In this document: positions 60,500-64,000 of the stretch, piece after piece
How positions within the stretch are numbered: position 1 is the first letter of the stretch
Layout: each line of letters opens with the position of its first letter
Assembly: GCF_024508315.1 (NCBI RefSeq)
Contig: NZ_CP101987.1
Span: forward strand, 2,232,001-2,296,000
Origin: Cellulomonas xiejunii
GTDB lineage: Bacteria > Actinomycetota > Actinomycetes > Actinomycetales > Cellulomonadaceae
Length of the DNA: 64,000 nucleotides
Reading direction: 5' to 3'
The notes under the pieces: model-generated
Databases searched by the model: none
Seen by the model: the letters and a program-made list of their open reading frames with translations, nothing else
Told to the model about the DNA's origin: nothing
Made by a program: the position numbers and the translations under genes

Positions 60500-60502
60500 G
60501 GT
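60497..60502 (+). promoter_or_regulatory. Predicted -10 element, polyprenyl synthase
   Basis: TAGGGT overlaps the stop codon of the lipoprotein gene and lies 6 nt before the GTG at 60509. Confidence 0.5.
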
Positions 60503-60508
60503 GGGCTC

Positions 60509-61627
60509 GTGCCCACCGCGAACGCTTCCGTCGTCGACCGTGAGAACCTGCGTGCCGGGGTGGACGCAGCACTCGCCCGGCACGTCGCGGACCTGCGCGA
60601 GACGGCCCGCGTCATCAGCGCCGACGCCGCACCCCTGGCCGACGCGGTCGAGAGCATGCTCGCCGGCGGCAAGCGGCTGCGCGCCGCCTTCTGCTACTGG
60701 TCCTGGCGGGCGCACGGCGGCACGCCCGGCGACGGGCGCGAGGAGCCCGTCCTGAGGGCCGGCGCCGCCCTGGAGCTCTTCCAGGCCGCCGCGCTGTTCC
60801 ACGACGACGTCATGGACGACTCGAGCACGCGTCGCGGCCTGCCGACGGCGCACCACGTCTTCGCCGACCACCACCGGGCCACGGGACGCCGCGGTGCGGC
60901 CCGGCGCTTCGGTGACGGTGCCGCGATCCTCCTCGGCGACCTCGCGCTGGTCGCGAGCGACGACGCGATGTCCCGGGCGGTCGCCGGCCTGCCCGAGCCC
61001 GTCGCACAGGCCGCGCACTCGGTGTTCGAGGTGATGCGGACCGAGGTGACGATCGGCCAGTACCTCGACCTGGTCGCGCAGACCATGCCGTGGGGAGACC
61101 CGCAGGACGACGAGCGGCGCGCGCGCGACGTCGTCCGTGCGAAGTCCGCGCGCTACAGCGTCGAGCACCCGATCGTGCTCGGAGCGGCCCTCGCGGGCGC
61201 CGACGAGGACGCGATCGCGGGCTGCCGTGCCGTCGGGCTCCCGCTCGGGGAGGCCTTCCAGCTCCGGGACGACCTCCTGGGTGTGCTGGGCGACCCGTCG
61301 ACGACGGGCAAGCCGACCGGCGACGACCTGCGGGAGGGCAAGCGGACGGTCCTGGTCGCGCGGGCCCTCGCCCGGGCCACGGCCATGGGCGACCGGGCAG
61401 CGGTGGACGCCCTCACGCGCGGCGTGGGCGATCCCGCCCTCGATGCCGAGGGGGTCGCGACGCTCACCGACCTGCTGGTGCGCACCGGAGCGGTCGCCGA
61501 GGTCGAGCAGCTCATCGACGAGCTCTGCACCGAGGCCTTCGCGCAGATCGAGGCGCAGAACTGGCCCGAGCCCGCGCGAGGCACGCTCATCGCGCTCGCG
61601 CACGCGGCGGTCCAGCGCGCCGCGTGA
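60509..61627 (+). CDS. Polyprenyl (geranylgeranyl-type) diphosphate synthase
   Basis: A 372-aa trans-isoprenyl diphosphate synthase that elongates allylic diphosphates with IPP. The first Asp-rich motif is FHDDVMDDSSTRRG near residue 98, and the GGKRLRAAF motif is near 53. The KSARYSVEHPIVLGAALAG block and second Asp motif FQLRDDLLGVLGD near 253 follow. The residue upstream of DDVMD (Ala95-Leu-Phe) suggests a medium chain, but length cannot be decided. It resembles IdsA-type enzymes; in mycobacteria one such gene also neighbours Rv2175c. Confidence 0.92.
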   Translation: MPTANASVVDRENLRAGVDAALARHVADLRETARVISADAAPLADAVESMLAGGKRLRAAFCYWSWRAHGGTPGDGREEPVLRAGAALELFQAAALFHDDVMDDSSTRRGLPTAHHVFADHHRATGRRGAARRFGDGAAILLGDLALVASDDAMSRAVAGLPEPVAQAAHSVFEVMRTEVTIGQYLDLVAQTMPWGDPQDDERRARDVVRAKSARYSVEHPIVLGAALAGADEDAIAGCRAVGLPLGEAFQLRDDLLGVLGDPSTTGKPTGDDLREGKRTVLVARALARATAMGDRAAVDALTRGVGDPALDAEGVATLTDLLVRTGAVAEVEQLIDELCTEAFAQIEAQNWPEPARGTLIALAHAAVQRAA

Positions 61628-61645
61628 CACCACAGCTCGGTCGCG

Positions 61646-61709
61646 TCAGGCAGCGCGGTAGCGCCGACCGTCAGAGGTCAGGCTGCGCGGTAGCGCCGAC
61701 CGTCAGAGG
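61646..61709. repeat. 32-bp tandem duplication
   Basis: Two directly adjacent 32-bp copies (61646-61677 and 61678-61709) differ at one base (CAG against CTG). The second copy contains the stop codon and last codons of the Rv2175c-like gene. Confidence 0.85.
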
Positions 61710-62113
61710 AGCGCCTGGGCGACACGCCTGACCTCGGTCTTGCGCCCGGCCCGCAGCGCCACGATCGGCGCGACACCGAGAGACTCCTCCTCGGTGAAGA
61801 GCCACACGATCGCCTCCTCGTCGGAGAAGCCGTCGTCGTCCAGCACCGTCAGCGTGCCCTGCAGCGACGCGAGCACGGCCCACGGCCGGTCCTCGGAAGG
61901 CACGTCGGGCGCCGCGGGGTTGGCGAGGTGCCCGGGCACCAGGCAGGCAGCCGGCACGCTCAGCACCGGCGGGGTGCCGCGGCGCACAGCGACGAGCCGC
62001 CGCTCCTGAAGGAGGCGGCGCACCTTGCCGGCGTCCACGCCGAGCATCTGCGCCACATCAGGAACCGTCAGCCAGCTGCCGACGAGAAGGTCCAGATCCG
62101 AGGTCGAACTCAC
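61703..62113 (-). CDS. Rv2175c-like DNA-binding protein
   Basis: A 136-aa winged-helix protein of the Rv2175c family. The N-terminal HTH is LTVPDVAQMLGVDAGKVRRLLQERRLVAVRRG (residues 15-46, read in pieces). The C-terminal helical domain has PWAVLASLQGTLTVLDDDGFSDEEAIVWLF. In Mycobacterium tuberculosis Rv2175c is phosphorylated by the neighbouring kinase PknL, which lowers DNA binding; here a kinase gene lies two genes away. The GTG lies 6 nt from a TAGGCT -10. Confidence 0.9.
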   Translation of the reverse strand: MSSTSDLDLLVGSWLTVPDVAQMLGVDAGKVRRLLQERRLVAVRRGTPPVLSVPAACLVPGHLANPAAPDVPSEDRPWAVLASLQGTLTVLDDDGFSDEEAIVWLFTEEESLGVAPIVALRAGRKTEVRRVAQALL

Positions 62114-62119
62114 CCGGTC

Positions 62120-62125
62120 AGCCTA
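62120..62125 (-). promoter_or_regulatory. Predicted -10 element, Rv2175c-like gene
   Basis: TAGGCT on the minus strand, 6 nt before the GTG at 62113. Confidence 0.5.
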
Positions 62126-62286
62126 CGGGTTCGGCCCTGGGAGCCCACTATCCGGCCCGCGGGGTTTCGATCCTCCACTTTCTCGTCTAGCGTCGAAGTT
62201 CGTCACACCTGTCACACCAGCACCACGCGTCACGACAGGTCGATCGTTCCGTCCGACCGATGCTCGATGACAGCCCTGGGGGGGCC

Positions 62287-63435
62287 ATGTCCGCAACCAC
62301 TCCGCGTCCGCGCACAACGACGCGCGTCGCGACCGGGGCAGGCGCCACGCTCGCGCTGGCGACGGTCGCGCTCGCCGCCACCGGGACAGCGGGTCACGCC
62401 GCCGACTACACCGTGCGCGAGGGCGACACCCTGACCTCGATCGCCAAGCGCAGCGGGACGACCGCCAGCAGGATCGCGCGCGACAACGCGATGTCCGACC
62501 CGTCCCGCATCCGCGCCGGGCAGGTGCTGCGTCTGCCCGACACCGCGCCGCCGGCCACCGCCGCACCGAGGCCTGCACCCGCGGGTGCGTCGTACGTCGT
62601 GCGCACGGGAGACACGGTCTCGGCGATCGCGTCCCGCCACGGCACCACCGTCGCCGCCGTCGTGGCCGCCAACGGCCTGGATGCACGCGCCTTCATCCGG
62701 GCCGGCCAGACGCTCACGATCCCGGGCACCGGCAGCCCGCAGCCCGCCGCCGCCCCCGCCGCGGCACCCGCGAGCGCCGGCAGCACCTACACCGTGCGTA
62801 CCGGCGACACCGTCTCGGCGATCGCGTCCCGCCACGGCACCACCGTCGCCGCCGTCGTGGCCGCCAACGGCCTGGACGCACGCGCCTTCATCCGCGCGGG
62901 CCAGAAGCTCACCGTCCCCGGGTCCACCGCGGCAGCGCCGGCGACCCAGCTCGTGGGCAACACGTTCGCCGGCCGCACCTACTCCGCGGACGTCGTCGGT
63001 GCCGCCAACCAGAACAAGGCCACCCTGCTGGCGGCCGGCGCGCCCTCGCGTGCCGACATGCAGGCGAAGGTCGCGACGACCGCACGGGCGATGGGCGTCG
63101 ACGCCGCGCTGGCGCAGGCCGTGGCCCACCAGGAGTCGGGCTTCGACCACACGGCGGTCTCGCCCGCGAACGCGATCGGCACGATGCAGGTGATCCCCTC
63201 GTCGGGCGAGTGGGCCTCGCAGCTCGTCGGTCGGCAGCTCGACCTGCTGTCCCCGGACGACAACGTGGTCGCCGGCGTCGCGATCCTGCGCTCGCTCGTC
63301 CGGACCTCCCCCGACCTCCCGACCGCGATCGCCTCGTACTACCAGGGCGCCTCCTCCGTGAAGCGCAACGGCATGTACGCCGACACCCGGCGCTACGTCG
63401 CGAACGTCCAGACCCTCATGACGCGCTTCGGCTGA
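62287..63435 (+). CDS. Secreted LysM lytic transglycosylase
   Basis: A 382-aa exported cell-wall enzyme. A signal peptide covers about residues 1-38 ([19 protein letters not shown] core, AGHAA end). Three LysM peptidoglycan-binding repeats lie at about 40-84, 103-147 and 168-212, separated by Pro/Ala linkers. An SLT (goose-lysozyme-like) catalytic domain lies at about 260-380, with catalytic Glu283 in AHQESGFD and the GTMQVIPSS and YYQGASSV motifs. It should cleave glycan strands. GGGGGGG precedes the ATG at 62287. A TAGCGT -10 candidate lies at 62188-62193, implying a leader near 87 nt. Confidence 0.92.
   Translation: MSATTPRPRTTTRVATGAGATLALATVALAATGTAGHAADYTVREGDTLTSIAKRSGTTASRIARDNAMSDPSRIRAGQVLRLPDTAPPATAAPRPAPAGASYVVRTGDTVSAIASRHGTTVAAVVAANGLDARAFIRAGQTLTIPGTGSPQPAAAPAAAPASAGSTYTVRTGDTVSAIASRHGTTVAAVVAANGLDARAFIRAGQKLTVPGSTAAAPATQLVGNTFAGRTYSADVVGAANQNKATLLAAGAPSRADMQAKVATTARAMGVDAALAQAVAHQESGFDHTAVSPANAIGTMQVIPSSGEWASQLVGRQLDLLSPDDNVVAGVAILRSLVRTSPDLPTAIASYYQGASSVKRNGMYADTRRYVANVQTLMTRFG
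62617..62894. repeat. Near-identical LysM coding repeats
   Basis: 62617-62699 and 62812-62894 are 83-bp copies with one mismatch, offset by 195 bp, encoding LysM repeats 2 and 3. The first LysM is clearly different in DNA. Confidence 0.8.
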
Positions 63436-63469
63436 CGCGCGGCTCCCCGAATCTCACGCCCGCCGACCG

Positions 63470-63475
63470 TAGACT
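63470..63475 (+). promoter_or_regulatory. Predicted -10 element, kinase gene
   Basis: TAGACT lies 7 nt before the GTG at 63483. Confidence 0.5.
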
Positions 63476-63482
63476 GCCGCGC

Positions 63483-64000
63483 GTGGGAGCCACCGTCACA
63501 GATCCGCTCGTCGGCCGCCTGGTCGACGGCCGGTACGAGGTCGTCTCGCGCATCGCACGCGGCGGGATGGCGACGGTGTACCTGGCCATCGACCGTCGGC
63601 TCGACCGTGAGGTCGCTCTCAAGGTCATGCACCCGCACCTCGCGGAGGGTGCGTCGGGCAACGCCTTCGTCGCACGCTTCCGCCGCGAGGCGCGCAGCGC
63701 GGCACGCCTGACGCACCCCGGACTCGTCGGGGTGTTCGACCAGGGCGTCGACGGTGAGACCAGCTACCTGACGATGGAGTACGTCGACGGCACCAACCTG
63801 CGCCGCCAGATCGCCGAGCAGGGCGCGCTGCGCGTCGGTGAGGCCCTGCGCGTCACCGAGAGCGTCCTCGACGCCCTGGCGGCCGCCCACCGCGCGGGGC
63901 TCGTGCACCGCGACGTCAAGCCGGAGAACGTCCTGATCGCGTCCGACGACCGGGTGCGCGTCGCGGACTTCGGCCTCGCGCGCGCGGTCACCGAGGTCAC
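63483..64000 (+). CDS. Ser/Thr protein kinase, PknL-like (cut by window end)
   Basis: The first 172 codons of a Hanks-type kinase that runs off the window. The glycine loop is [11 protein letters not shown] (residues 25-35), catalytic Lys47 is in VALKVMH, and the alpha-C Glu is in [11 protein letters not shown]. The hinge follows [12 protein letters not shown], the catalytic loop is [13 protein letters not shown] and the DFG motif VADFGLARA ends the visible part. Neighbouring Rv2175c-like and polyprenyl-synthase genes match the pknL locus of mycobacteria, where PknL phosphorylates Rv2175c. The C-terminal part (juxtamembrane, transmembrane and any PASTA domains) is not visible. Confidence 0.9.
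   Translation, partial: MGATVTDPLVGRLVDGRYEVVSRIARGGMATVYLAIDRRLDREVALKVMHPHLAEGASGNAFVARFRREARSAARLTHPGLVGVFDQGVDGETSYLTMEYVDGTNLRRQIAEQGALRVGEALRVTESVLDALAAAHRAGLVHRDVKPENVLIASDDRVRVADFGLARAVTEV

Noticed and set aside
62194..62286. c-di-AMP riboswitch before the LysM transglycosylase
   Set aside because: Such wall hydrolases often carry one, but the leader here (under 100 nt) is too short and lacks a recognisable core.
1..64000. CelR-type operators near the xylanase and CBM2 esterase
   Set aside because: No TGGGAGCGCTCCCA-like palindrome was seen upstream of either gene.
1..64000. CRISPR arrays, transposases, integrases, rRNA
   Set aside because: No regularly spaced repeats, transposase or integrase motifs, or rRNA sequence were found.

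Overview
The window looks like chromosomal DNA of a high-GC actinomycete, most likely Cellulomonas or a close relative in the Micrococcales. Actinomycete markers are the mycothiol ligase MshC, an Rv2175c-type DNA-binding protein next to a PknL-like kinase, DUF5703, the imuA'-imuB-dnaE2 mutasome, and a DUF7455 protein between a second GyrB/ParE-type topoisomerase and the primary sigma factor. A secreted esterase with a CBM2 cellulose-binding module and a GH10 xylanase point to a plant-polymer degrader. No insertion sequence, CRISPR array, rRNA or replication origin was seen.

Layout. 0-20 kb is mostly core: a RecB-like nuclease, HAD phosphatase, PAC2 protein, mshC, uppP, aldo/keto reductase, two peptidases, alanine dehydrogenase, fructosamine-kinase-like protein, hydrolases, LexA-controlled dinB, the CBM2 esterase, a PaaX-type regulator and an AI-2E family transporter. 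A tRNA-Leu(GAG) at 20118-20200 with a strong terminator marks the start of an accessory stretch (20.4-30.1 kb). This holds a four-gene, translationally coupled operon of a Wadjet/MksBEF-like condensin (JetA, JetB, JetC) with a MazG-like protein where the JetD nuclease would be expected. It continues with a lipoprotein, a Fic protein with a degenerate active site, a GNAT acetyltransferase and a HicAB toxin-antitoxin pair with a palindromic operator. 30.1-36.2 kb is the SOS mutasome under a perfect LexA box. 36.3-44 kb has an ArsR-SulP pair, small conserved proteins, a TrmH-type methyltransferase, an MFS carrier and the xylanase. 44-53.5 kb carries a DASS anion transporter, a heterodimeric ABC exporter, an NfeD/SPFH pair, an ABC ATPase and a double-GNAT protein. 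53.6-58 kb is the parE-DUF7455-rpoD block. The end holds a universal stress protein, DUF4192, a polyprenyl synthase, Rv2175c, a LysM/transglycosylase and a kinase cut by the window edge.

Regulation. Many start codons lie 6-8 nt downstream of a TAnnnT -10 hexamer, which predicts widespread leaderless transcripts. Two perfect 16-bp LexA boxes tie dinB and the mutasome to the SOS response. Three genes appear to start at non-canonical codons (CTG once, ATC twice), each preceded by a good Shine-Dalgarno sequence.

The most interesting locus is the JetABC-MazG operon, because the defining nuclease of Wadjet is missing and a nucleotide-pyrophosphohydrolase-like protein is coupled in its place.
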